The position numbers were made by a program, and so were the translations under genes. The notes below the pieces were generated by a model. The model had not been told where the DNA came from. It saw only the letters and a list, made by a program, of their open reading frames with translations, and did no database searches. Positions 31,938 to 44,700 of a stretch of DNA of 64,000 bases are shown piece after piece. Position 1 is the first letter of the stretch; each line of letters starts with the position of its first letter. Source of the stretch: Liolophura sinensis (lineage: Eukaryota > Mollusca > Polyplacophora > Chitonida > Chitonidae); contig NC_088295.1 in the NCBI RefSeq assembly GCF_032854445.1, positions 80,132,028 through 80,196,027 of the forward strand, written 5' to 3'.

Positions 31938-34900
31938 TCATCGAAATTTGACTGGTAGACCATAAACGACAGGAGCACAGCCAATAAGATAAGGCAGTCT
32001 GCACACACTGCGGGACTTGGCTAGCAATGTGGCCAGACACTTGCCTTCACCAGGCTTAAGTAAGCTGTTTAGTAGAGCCTCTGTAAGACGGTCAATGTCC
32101 TTGTCTGTCACATCCCACAGGTTGCCCACCACGCATGGACTAAAAACAGCCAAAACAGACAAAGATTGTCAGTTTTTTCATTAAGCATATAGTACATTTA
32201 CATGTACAGGACATTAGATTATTTATCTGATTGAGTGTTTTACACTGTACTTTAGAATATTTTATTTATACCACAGCGCCTAACAGTATGGTAAGAGAAG
32301 TCGGGCAGAGTACTGGGGGAACCCAACACCATTCACAGGTTGCTGGCAGACCTTCCCGTGCATGACACGAGAGGAAGCTAACATGCACTAAACTTGAATT
32401 CACAGTAATGGCACTGGTGAGATGCTCGTGGGTCCATGTACTGCACCAACACGATAAAAGAATGAAGCTAACAAATATTCCACTGATTTTATGTCTAAAT
32501 GCAATAATATTAATATAAACTTAGTGTTGTGTGACATACATTCCCCCTATGATGGCTGGAACCTTGCCAAGCACCTGCCTAGCTTTCAGACATGAAGCCT
32601 CAGTTGAGATAGCTGAAGCTGGATTCAAATACAATGTACAATATGGCCCACCTCAGAGTTGAAGAACTTCAGCAGTAATGATTTAAATTGTTCAGCCAGT
32701 CAGGGCCCAATTCAGTTGTGATTTGTTTATATAAATGTGCTTCATTTAATTACTCAAAATATTTCACATACAAAACAACACTTAGTTTCATGGATGGAGG
32801 TGTTGATTAGATTAGTCTACTGTAAATCTTCAACCTATTCAACCACTAAAGCACTTTTTTAATGGAAATTTATGCATACAATTATGAAAATAACACCAAA
32901 AAGGATTTGTTTGGGACATTAAAAATGAAAGTTTCATAAAGCTGTGCAGACTATTTCTCTACTCCTCACAGTTCTCCTCAGAATGTTTCAAAATATTGGT
33001 CACAAAAGTATAGCAAAATAAATAATAAGTCGCATATTTAAGGCTCCATTATTTCAACAAAATTGTATTTATCATCTTCACATGCACCTTTTCAGTTTTT
33101 TCGGTGTGTCTATGCTTTTGCAATATGCTATAAAGCTTATTGGTGGATCAACAATAATTTAGCATCTTACCATCCAGCCAGGAAGTAGTTCTGCATCATA
33201 CCGTAAGGCTCCAGTTGTCCCTCCACCTGCAGCCTGCCACTACTGCAGCCCACTAGGAGGGCAGTGGCCTGACAGTGCAGGAATTGTATGTCATCCCCTG
33301 GCAGGTACTTACTGCCAGCTCCATGGCCACAGTAACTGAAACACAATACAAACATCAGGACATCATTTCACAACCAATTGCTAAATCAGAAATCTTAGTG
33401 ATAGAAGTAAGTCTCCAGTAAGTCACTAGTGTTACCATTTGGCCCATAAGTCACAGCCAGTAGACTTGATGTATGGTATGGATGTAGGTAGCAAGTTTTA
33501 GCTTAGGACTTGACTTGAGATTCAATTGAAATGTTGGTCAAGTTTTTCTGTTATCACATGTTCACAGAGAAGAAAAGAAAAAAGAAAAGGCCCTCAGGAG
33601 AAACAGAAAACAGTTCTACCAGTGGAGTAGGCCTGAATAATGCAATTGGTTCATTCGGTGTTTCATGGTACACTCAACATTCCACTTAATTGACAGTCAA
33701 GTTTAGAGAAGAAATTCAATTAAAGGAAAATAGCTCTGAAATAACTGAGCAACATTGGGATGTATCAGCTTGACTTACATAACTATGTTGTATCTTTGTG
33801 AAAAACAAAAACTGTATCCCCAGGTTAAACACCGGGCTAAACCCTCGGGAAATCACTCAGCTGACAGGGTCACCCTCCTGATGCTGAGACACGGTCATCT
33901 AACCCAGAGTTAACTCAAATAATAAAACCTTCCAAAAACCTTTCAAAGTATAGAAAGGCCAAATTTTCAGATCATCCAATTGTTTAGAATGCAGCAGATG
34001 TCACACTTTTCCCTCTTAAAAGAGCTCAGTCTGAGAGTAACTTAACGCCCTAACTATTTGATGTGAACAGAACACAACACTGACTTCACAAACGTATAAC
34101 TTTATCCTTCTGCAAAGAAAAATGGGATCAAAGTATGCTTCAGACCTTTATTTTTTAAATTTCTTACAAGATTCTAAATGGATTACCATAGATTCAATTT
34201 GCGTGAATCCACCAGAATCTAGTCTGAATCTTATACGCCCCCTCCCACCTCTCCATTAACCATATTGTTAAATTCTCAAGCTAACATACAATTACTTTTG
34301 TAACTCAGTTCTGGTTTACAGGAGTCATAACAAGAATCAGATTCCCGTGAAGAGTTAAGTCCTGTGCTTACATGTCCTGTAACACTTTGTACATCGGAGA
34401 AGAGGTTGTAGAATCACAGCCATATTGACAGCATATATATACACAACAGTATGAAACAGCATTGCTTTAATCCTGAAGAAATTACCCATCCACTACAGTC
34501 AGAGTTCAGTTCTGACACCCCGTAGTCAGTGAATCACCCCTGCAGGAGTTAGTGGAGGTACTGGAGTTACTTACACAAGGAGCTGATGATCTGTGAGAGC
34601 CGCAGTGAACTGTTCCTTGGTTGGAGCAACACCAGTCAGGCCACTCCACCCAGCTTGCCTGTGAACACAAAAGTATTATCACGTACAAATTAAGCCAATA
34701 TAAACAATTTCAAGCCATCTATATATACAAATTCGAAGTACAATGTACAAAAGAATTACTAGGGCATTTCAGACAAATGACCCAAGGTTATACATGCCAC
34801 AGTATTTCATTTTTATTTAAATCGTTTCCAAGAAAACATGCTGAATCATTTATGGACTTCCGTCATTTGTAGGAGTAACCACTGTACTTCCTGAGGCTTA

Positions 34901-37900
34901 TCAATGGAATGGAAATACAACAGAATTAGTTTTCTCTCTATTATACCTTCAAATTTATGTAATTTAACATTGCTTACTTTTTGATCCCATGCATGAATAA
35001 CTTGCCAAATGATTGTATCTGATTTATTTAGCTTATGGTTAACACTTTCAGCAATGTCAAAAGCACTTTGCTCACAGTCACAACCAACTGCTACAAGTGC
35101 TTTTGAGTACGATATCTGCAGTTATACACTACATGTATTTCAAGGAAATGGCAGGCATGGACTAACTGCTATAGCATTATTTCACACTGATGGAATGTCT
35201 TTACATCAAACCTCATTAGGAAAAACTGACAGTAAAACTACAGGTATGTATTCAAAAAGTTATTAAGTTGCTTTTCATATTCTTCATATGTTAAGCTGCG
35301 TACAGTTTTGGATATTGACAAGGAACAGCATGCATATAGGTCAGGTACAGGTGTGTGCTTACTGTTCAAACATCTTCTGGAAGTGCACCTGTGTGGCTGG
35401 GAGGTTGTTTTCTGGATTGAGGATGTAGTAGGTAGACCTGGGGTCCACTCCGTCCCTCAGTGCTGACTGCTCCTGCCCCTGTTCCAACACAAGCTGACTG
35501 TGAAGGTGGTGCAGGGAGGGCATACGACACACAGGCTGGCCTCGTAATACAGGGATACTCTCCCAGGGCAGGTGTTGCAGAAGCTGAGGGTAAGTAGAGG
35601 AACAAGTGTTCAGCAAAATAGTCAGACACATTGCTCCTGAATAGAGATGTCTAATGTTAATTACTGTGCCATCTATTGTATTTCACTTCAAATTTAGCTT
35701 TTTGTAAGTGGCACATTTTGTCCGATTCAATAGATTCATCCACCTTAAAAGGCTACTGGTAAAGGTTTTTTGTAAAGTCTGGTCTGACTAAATTTTTATC
35801 ACAAAAACTTTCATGTAAGTGTTGGCATCAAAAGCCTTTGTGCATTTCTACACACCAAGCAGAAACTTACGGCGACATTACATTAGTACCTTTATTTTAA
35901 AAGTTATTTACTTGACTGGTGTTTGATGCTATACTAAGGGTGAGTAAGTGCTTAGGGTTTAACATCGTTGCTATACTAATGACCATTTCATAGAAATAGA
36001 CCATTTCATAGACCATTTGATAGAAGCAGTCTAGACTGAAAGAAATGCATGTTAAATCTTAAAATTCAGAAATATTTGTTTTTCAAGCACAGTGTAAGAC
36101 AGAGATAAACCAGGTAGTATACTAACTGTTCAGAATAATAATAATTCATAATAATAATTTGAACAGAATAATGTGCAATACTGATAATTGCCTCAGATGG
36201 TTAAAGTGCTGACTTGATGCCATTATTTGGTCGTTGGCCAATGAGGTCCCATAGTCGAATACAGCTCTTACTGTTTTTTGCTACACCTCAAGGAGGCGTG
36301 TCAGGTACCGGCCATGGATGGTAATTTATTCTGGGCACTTTGGTTTGCTCAACCCATCAAGCTGTCAGCCATCATATATGACAAAAATTCTTGAGCCCTT
36401 ATATGACATTTAACACCTATCAATGAATCCAATAACAATAGCTCTGAAATGAGGAGTAGAATATTGATGAATACCGAGTCGAGGATAAGTATAACAGGTT
36501 GTCGTTGTGCTCCTGATGGGATCTGTTCTGCACTCTCTCGTGTCTCTGTCATGAGGTCAGTGTGTGCCGATGTCCTGGGCAGGCTTCCTGTGAGTTCTGT
36601 GATCAACTCACTGAGCTCTGTTTCTGAGCAGACAGGGCCACAGGATATCAGCGCCTGGCAAAGGGCAAGTCAGAGATTAATAAATACTTCTGTAATGGGA
36701 TTACCCTAATTCCTAAAGCCTTTTCGCATATGAAAGAGTAACTTTCAGTGAGATTTATGCACCTATTTAATCTGGTTTGGAGGTAGAAAACTACCAGTAC
36801 ACTGGTTCAGTGGACTACTTTCTGGGCTTCACAAAGAGTATAATTTCAAAATTCTATACAAAATAATGCACTCAAAATATGCCTGAATAAACATCTTGCA
36901 AAACGTACGTTTGTGGAAGAATTACTGTTACCATACTCCTCACAGCACATGTGCCTCTCTCTATGCTTGCATTATACCACTGCCACCACTAGACACACTT
37001 GACATCCGGAGCCCACGCGATGCACAATGGCTTGTGCAGACTTAGTCTCACTACTGGTGTCCTCGCACGGAACTATTTAATCAGCATTCATGAATAAAAT
37101 GACTTCAGATGTTGGTTAGAAACATGTTTTGCATACTTTGGAAAAAGAGAATGCTGGTGTATAAAAAGTATTAACACCAAAAATTTTGTGTTTTCTGACA
37201 TCACTTCCTGTGTGATCACCATGACCCCAGTGACCTTCAAGATTTCTGCACAAAATTTGCCAGTGGTGGCAGTGATGTAAGGCCACTGAAGAGAGTGATG
37301 TGTGCACCGTAAGAAGTATGAACTGTTATCTGTTCTAGAAACCTTTTTTAATCATTCCTGTAAGTTCACAGGTCCCTACCTGAACAATACCTTCCAGTAT
37401 TTGACACTTATGAATCATATTTTCAACTACCATCTGAAGTTAGACTTTAAAGGCTGAATTAGTTGAGGATTTAGGGTGAATAACAGCACACTAACCTTGC
37501 CAAGCGGAGTGGTCAAATGGTCACTGACACTAGACATAATGTTTGTCAGTACTTCCTGATCATCCTCATCGGTTAGCTGGCCTATGAGCAGGGATTTCCA
37601 GCCACGCAGGCAATCATTCTCCAAACGCAGCAGTGCCTCCTGTAAAATAATCCAGCATTAACATTTAAGTAATGAAAATAAAAACCTATCTTTAACACAT
37701 ATTTGGGTATTGATCTCTTTCTAAGAATCTATATTTTTAGTGTAATCAGGCATCCTATACCAATAAAGTTTGAACTGTTATAACCGGGATATGTCATAGT
37801 GTATGTGTAATTTATCGTAAACATATGGTTAACGTTTGTTAGTTTGCCTAGTGATTAATGTTGCCTTTAACATTTCACATCACCATGGTGTCTACATGCT

Positions 37901-38749
37901 CCAGGCCAGTTTCAAACCAGATACGTGTCCCTGTACCTGTAAATCAGCATCCAACCCTTTCCTAATTTTCCACCATTCTGTCTTATTAGAGATCTTCATG
38001 GCTTTCTGGCTGCCCTCCATGATCTCTGTGAAATGAGTCAGAACACTCTGCACCTGATGGAAATAAAATTGTGACAGATGTAGTTTGTATCAAATGTAAG
38101 GGTGCAATCCTAATGTACATGTACAAAGTGCAGGCATGCTTTTGATAAAATTTTAACCCGTTAGATGATGCACTGTGTAATAATATGAATGTCATTTTAT
38201 TGCAATGCAATTTACAACTGCTCAAAATCTTCAATAGTCACTTACCAAGACTTCTTCACATAGAAGGCACAACAATGACAAATACTGGTTACAACACGAT
38301 CTGCGCAGGAAACACTTTCTCAATTCTCCAAGTCACAAACACATGTACTGCATAACCTAAGGATTATGGTTTTCATACGACAAAAGTAGAATACTGTATT
38401 AAGTTCTCAAGTCCTCTGTACCATGCCTAGTGTTTTGTACTGGAAGTTGAAATGTGGACTGGACATATTTTTCTTAAGGTAACATTGATGGGAGGTACAA
38501 AATTTTAATTTCTAAAACCCCAAAATAAGCTTTGAGATCACATTTCAGATTTGGACTCAAGTCAGAAATGGCTTTGTGGATTTGGACCATGATTTCATTC
38601 AGGTGAGGACGAACTGTGCATTACCTGATCAGAGGTGAAAGAGATGATCCTCTTGACGAGTGGCTCTGTCCCATTCTGAAGACGGGTGATGATCAACTCT
38701 GAGTCCTCACTGCCAGACTGTACCACAGACAGCATACATACAGTCCAGT
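31938..38749 (-). CDS. ESPL1: separase C-terminal exons: protease domain
   Basis: Eight exons from WTVCMLSVVQ (38749) to the stop. EWWKIRKGLDADL, CLRGWKSLLIGQL, RQPVILILDS|LLQHLPWESIPVL, GVDPRSTYYILNPENNL and AGWSGLTG follow the vertebrate order exactly. The catalytic His is in YCGHGAGSKYL (33335 exon) and the catalytic Cys in LAGC|PCVVGNLWDVTD. The Cys codon is split TG|T between 33171 and 32139. The C-terminus LIGCAPVVYGLPVKFR matches vertebrate LIGAAPIAYGLPVSLR. All active-site residues are present, so it should be a working protease. Confidence 0.96.
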
Positions 38750-41700
38750 CTGAAACACAGTAACCAGTTCAGTTACAAGAGAAGGGACATAGAACACTGG
38801 TCCTCACTGCCAGGCCGTACCACAGGCAGCATACATACAGTCCAGTCTGGAACACAGTAACCAGTTCAGTAACAAGCGAGCCGACATAGAGCACTGGTCC
38901 TCACAGTAACCAGTTCAGTTACAAGAGAAGGGACATAGAACACTGGTCCTCACTGCCAGACTGTACCACAGGCAGCATACATAGTCCAGTCTAAAACACA
39001 GTAACCAGCTCAGTTACAAGCGAGCGGACAAAGAACACTGGCCCTCACAGTAACCAGTTCAGTTACAAGAGAAGGGACATAGAACACTGGTCCTCACTGC
39101 CAGACTGTACCACAGGCAGCATACATACAGTTCAGTCTGAAACACTGTAACCAGTTCAGATACAAGAGAAGGGACATAGAGCACTGGTCCTCACTGCCAG
39201 ACTGTACCACAGGCATCATACATACAGTTCAGTCTGAAACACTGTAACCAGTTCAGATACAAGAGAAGGGACATAGAACACTGGTCCTCACTGCCAGACT
39301 GTACCACAGGCAGCATACATACAGTTCAGTCTGAAACACTGAAACCAGTTCAGTTACAAGAGAAGGGACATAGAACACTGGCCCTCACAGTAACCAGTTC
39401 AGTTACAACAGAAGAGACATAGAACACTGGTCCTCACTACCAGACTGTACCGCAGGCAGCAAACATACAGTTCAGCCTGAAACACTGTAACCAGTTCAGA
39501 TACAAGAGAAGGGACATAGAGCACTGGTCCTCACTGCCAGACTGTACCACAGGCAGTATACATACAGTTCAGTCTGAAACACTGTAACCAGTTCAGTAAT
39601 AAGCGAGCGGACATAGAACACTGGCCCTCACAGTAACCAGTTCAGTTACAAGAGACAGAATAGCAGTAAACTGAGCATAACCAAGCCAACACTCAAAACG
39701 AGTAAAACAAAGTTAAACACAGGGACAGTATATAACTAAGTTACAAAGGAGGGAATATATCTATTTGTTTCTGTACTGATAATGAGTATTGATCTGTATT
39801 GAGTTTAATACCTTACTCAAGAATCATTTACTTACATGTATATGGCAGTGGTCAGGCTTGAGTATGAGTGGAGAAAACTGGTACAAACCACTGACTTTCA
39901 CTGAGTATGAGGAGCAGAGGAGGGAGGGAGTGTGGAACACTAGCTTACACATTGAAACATAGAACTCAGCTAAGAGTTGAAACACTAATTATTGAACCGC
40001 ACAAAAATTAAAGTGAGAAAGCACTGAATACTATTCAAAAGTCTGAAAAACAAAATAATTTATTAAACTGTATTAAACTGAAATACACGATGCAAGTATG
40101 TCTAAAATAATCAATTCTGACACGTATATATCTGGATGAGCCTACCTTTGGGGAGACACTCCAGCGTTACTATGATGTCCATCTGACAAAACTCCAGTTC
40201 ATGACCAATTGGTTTTTCTTCTAAAATCTTCCCTGCCTTCAGTAACTGTCTGCAAAGATGAAAAATATGGAAATCAAATTTTGTAAATCCACTCTGCTCT
40301 AGTATCAACATGATTTGACAAAATAAGCTGGATATTCTATATACAGAATCTTCCATGCAGGTTTATTGTAGATATGTGTCAAGTTTGAAGAAAACATATG
40401 TTAACTGTGGCCAAAAGAAGAATAAAATAACAGGAAGAATGTCATTATATTCAATCCTGGACATCCATGAAAATACCGGAATTATGACAATCATTTGTCA
40501 TTATGTTTCAAAATCAAGACTATTTACAAAGCTTTGTAAAATTCAGACTTGTATATGTTCTTTTTTTTTTTTTTTATCTACTATCTTAGGTCATCACATC
40601 TAAATTCCAATCTAAGTATACAGTACAGTGTTCCATTTTACACAAGCCTTTAGGATCTGGTTCATGTAAACTTACTTTTGCTGGGTGGCCTGGTTACATC
40701 GAGCCCTGTGCCTCAGGGTGACTGCCATGGACTCAGCCAGGTAAGAGGCTGCTTTGACAGAAGAGAGCTGTATATATTGGAGGGCCAGACACTGACAGAT
40801 GTCCCTGTACAAGGCCATGGGAGGGCAGGGACTGATCAGCCGCAAGGCTTCCTCCAACTCTGCTATCATCTCACTCACAGGGGCAACAACTGGGCTTTCT
40901 GTAAGGGAAACGTTCACACTGTTGAAAATGTTACCTTACAGTCAATAGGAACTGCCTTACATGCACATACATAAATGCAAAGATCGTGAAATGCAGTTTG
41001 TCTTTAACTTTATATCAAATTTTATGTCATGTCACATAACTTGAAGAAAGTTAGCAACTGTCAGAACACAAAAAAGTTTTTAAATGTTGAAGTTATTCAC
41101 GCGATGTGAAACTTGAAGCATAAAAAAGAATGCTCATGGGTTTATCTTCAAAATGAACAATATATCTCCTTACACATCTGATGGCATTATAAAAGAAGCA
41201 ACATCATTATCCACACCTGCTTTTATTTCTGATATTTCACTTTGTAGCTGACCAGTGGTGTTAGTCTTCCTCACAGCCTTAGGTTTGGACTTGTTTATTG
41301 GCTGCTGCTTGTACTTTGTCACTCGGCTGGCTCGCGTGATTTCAGTGTCTTCCTTGTCCCTAACCAATTTCTTTCGGCCTGTTCTGCAGCGCGTTGTACG
41401 ACTTCTCCCACTGTCTTCATCATCTGTACCAGCTCTAACCAGTTCTATAGAGGTGTCCAGGTCAAGGCTTACGGGAAGCAAGGTGTCGCTGAGATCCAGC
41501 AGCTTGAGTGATGGTGATGTAGACCGGGACATGTCATCCCCCAGGTCTAGAACAGGGTCTACGTGAGGGGGTGGGGACAATCTCATATCACCGTCATCTT
41601 CACATATAGCTATCACAGCCAAATCAAACTCTCTGTCATGTAACAACAAATCCTCATCCACAGTCCTTCCTACTTCTATCTCAGTACCAGTTTTAGGCCG

Positions 41701-44700
41701 TCTTGCCCTAGTTGTTTTTGACACCTTACTTTTTGCAGTAGTGTTTATATTTCTCTTTGATGTACGACTGGAAGATTTTCCTTTAGCAAGTACATTTTCA
41801 TCACAAGTGTCAAAGTCAAACACATTCTTGGGTGAAAGCTCTGAGACAGGAACTTTTATAGGTATGGCCGACTTTGTTTTGCAGGTTTGACTCTTCTTCA
41901 CTTCAACAATTTCTGGCATTACTGCCACTGATTTAGCTTTTCTTCTGGTTTGTTTTGGCTGTAAGTTCCCAGTGTTTGTATTGCCTACTGCATTAATTGC
42001 ATCATCTTTGACCTTTCTGGTTCTGCTCGACTTTTTAATGCTATTTTCTGGCACATGCACATCACATATTTCATCTGCCTTTGGTTTGGTATTCTTGGAC
42101 TTTGCTGATTTGATAGAGAGATTGCTTAACTGCTCACAGATATCACTGGATATATTTCTCTCTGGAACATTACTGTTATCTTCCATATCAGACTCTTCCA
42201 CTACAGCTTTACCAGATTTTGGCAATGCTTTATGCGCCTTCATCACTTTCCTTGTTTTTACTGAATCTGTTTTAACATCCTCACCATCAGAATCAGAATC
42301 AGAAACATACATAATTTTCTTCTTACTTCTCCCTGATGTAGTTCTCCGTTTTGGTTGTAATTTGATTTTTGCTTTGTTCTTTTCCTCCACATTCTGCTGT
42401 TCCTCATCATCCAGGATTAACTTCTCCAAATTTTTCACTAAGGAGAATGTTTTAAGTTTGGTTTGGGATTTGTCTAAAGTACTGTGTTGAGGGGTGGATA
42501 CATCTGAATTCTCTGTCAACAGGTGTGTAAGCTTGGGCAACCTTAGCCTTGCCTGGGCCTTACACAGCCATAACTGAGCCTGTAAGTGGACAACGTCAGA
42601 CATACCCTGGCTACACCCTGTTATCCAGGCCTGCCCTTCATCAGCAGCTTTCAGAGATAGAGTTCGTTCCCCCTGGAGAAGTTTAGCCTTGGCCATGCAG
42701 CAGGAGGTCTTTCCATGAAATATGCTGAGCCACATGAGAGGACGAGTCACAGTTTGGGCATGTAACTTCTCATGTGACACTGACTTCACAAGAGCCGACA
42801 TCTTGGGAGCAAGTTTAATCAGAAGATCCCTGGCTGCCGTAAGCGTATCCGTCGCCTTCCCTGCTGCCCCACTGCTGAGGTAGTGCTCTGACAAGGTGAG
42901 GAGGTAGTCTAGGAACAGTCTGTGTGAGGTGAGATCAGAACATGGCTCACACACACACTCTGCTGGGTGAACAATCAGGTCAGGTTCACAAGGGGTAGAT
43001 AACTGTGGAGACAGCATATCGCATTGCTCCGATACTCCTTTACCTCTGATGGTCGTGATCAGTAACTCTCCCTGACCCTCAAGCTGGGGAGAGGCAAAGC
43101 CAAAGCAGTCCCCTGCCGTGTCGACATTGGTCAGGAAAGTATAGGGTGTTTCTGCTGGCGCATCCCCACTGGCCTGTTTCTCCCTCTCCTCATAATGGAC
43201 AACCTCCTCGTTAGCATACAGCACTTCTCTGGCCTGTTTCAGGTACATGTCAGTGTCCTTTACACAACCAGACACAGAATTCAGCCTGGCCAGCTCGATC
43301 AGGAAACACACACACCTGGAAAATACAAATTAATCAACTGAAAAAGTATAAGTTTTCAACAAAATTACAGTTATAAATGAAATTTAGAAAAGACGCAATA
43401 TAGAATTTTAAAAACTCAAAAATACTGCCCAAATTTAAAGCCGAAATTTTTAAGCATTTTGCACTGATTTCACAATACTGAAACCCCAAATCAAATGGTT
43501 GTGGCAGCTATATAGTAGCTTACACACAGTTTTTTGTTTCACACTAGACTGTCTGAAACTTTCCTGATGTATCCAAGTGACAACAGAATAGACCCCCTTA
43601 TTCTTCAGACATTCAACACGTTCAACATGAAACTTCAAATAAACAAATTAACAGGCCAGGTTAAATGTATCCCGTAGCAAAAATATTAAAATGCTTTGAA
43701 ATATTACAAAAAGTCTATATTATATACAGCCATTATACATGTATGTAAAAAAAAAACACTTTTTCTCTTTGAGTAAAATCTCAACGACCCATTGTTACCA
43801 CTGGATCAGGCGAATTCACCAGTGCCTGTGCCATCAGTATTGTTACTACTGAGCCAAGTGCACTTACCATCTAGGAATGGCCAGTGCCTGAGCCAGAGCC
43901 AGCCCCTCCTCCAGGTAACATGTGGCTCTGCGAGCATATCCAGTGAGCAGGTTGACCCGTCCCAGGTGCAACAATGACAACAAGGTCTCCATTACCACCA
44001 GCCACATATCAACTGGCTGGGCACCTGATGAGTAATAATAGAGTGATAATGACACTTGAAATTACCTATCAGATGCTCTGACTTTCTAAACCCAGAGAAT
44101 CAGATGAAACGTACAGTGTCACTATAAAAGAAGAATAATGTATGATTTATAGTTCATTCTCAGTGTATTCTGAGGCCTTCAAGTACAACAAAAACCCACA
44201 TTAACAAAACAGAGGTACATGGATTTAAATGAATGTATTTAATATAAAGCAAGTAAGCATGTAAATCTACTATGTATTTCCATCACTTAGTCTGAAAGAT
44301 GCAAACGTGAAAAGCCATTGTGTGTGCAGATTCAGATATATACCTTCGTAGCTGGACTAATTTACTTTGTCAGGATATAGCAATGCTGTCCAAAAGTTGG
44401 AAACACTAAAGGGTATTATACCTTTAGCAGAGATGGGTTCGTTAAGGTCCTTGCCCAGCAGGTGATGTAGTACGGATGTGTGACATCGTAGACTCTGCTT
44501 GGCTAAGTGGCTGGAGCAGGCTTGCACCCCTAGTCGCTTCCCAGCCACCCCTTGAGTCACAGCGGTCAGTCGGGACAGCAGGCGTAGAGCAGCGCCCTCT
44601 AGTAGACACGACTCTCTCGTACGGGGCTGTATAGCCTGCACCTTCTCCAACAGGTCTGTGGCCAACTCACCACACTCATCCAACTAAACACATGAACCAG

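Noticed and set aside
41972-42490. 172-codon open frame on the plus strand inside separase
   Set aside because: It is the complement of the Lys/Ser-rich separase linker. Biased codons remove stops on the other strand, and no domain or independent splice signals are present.
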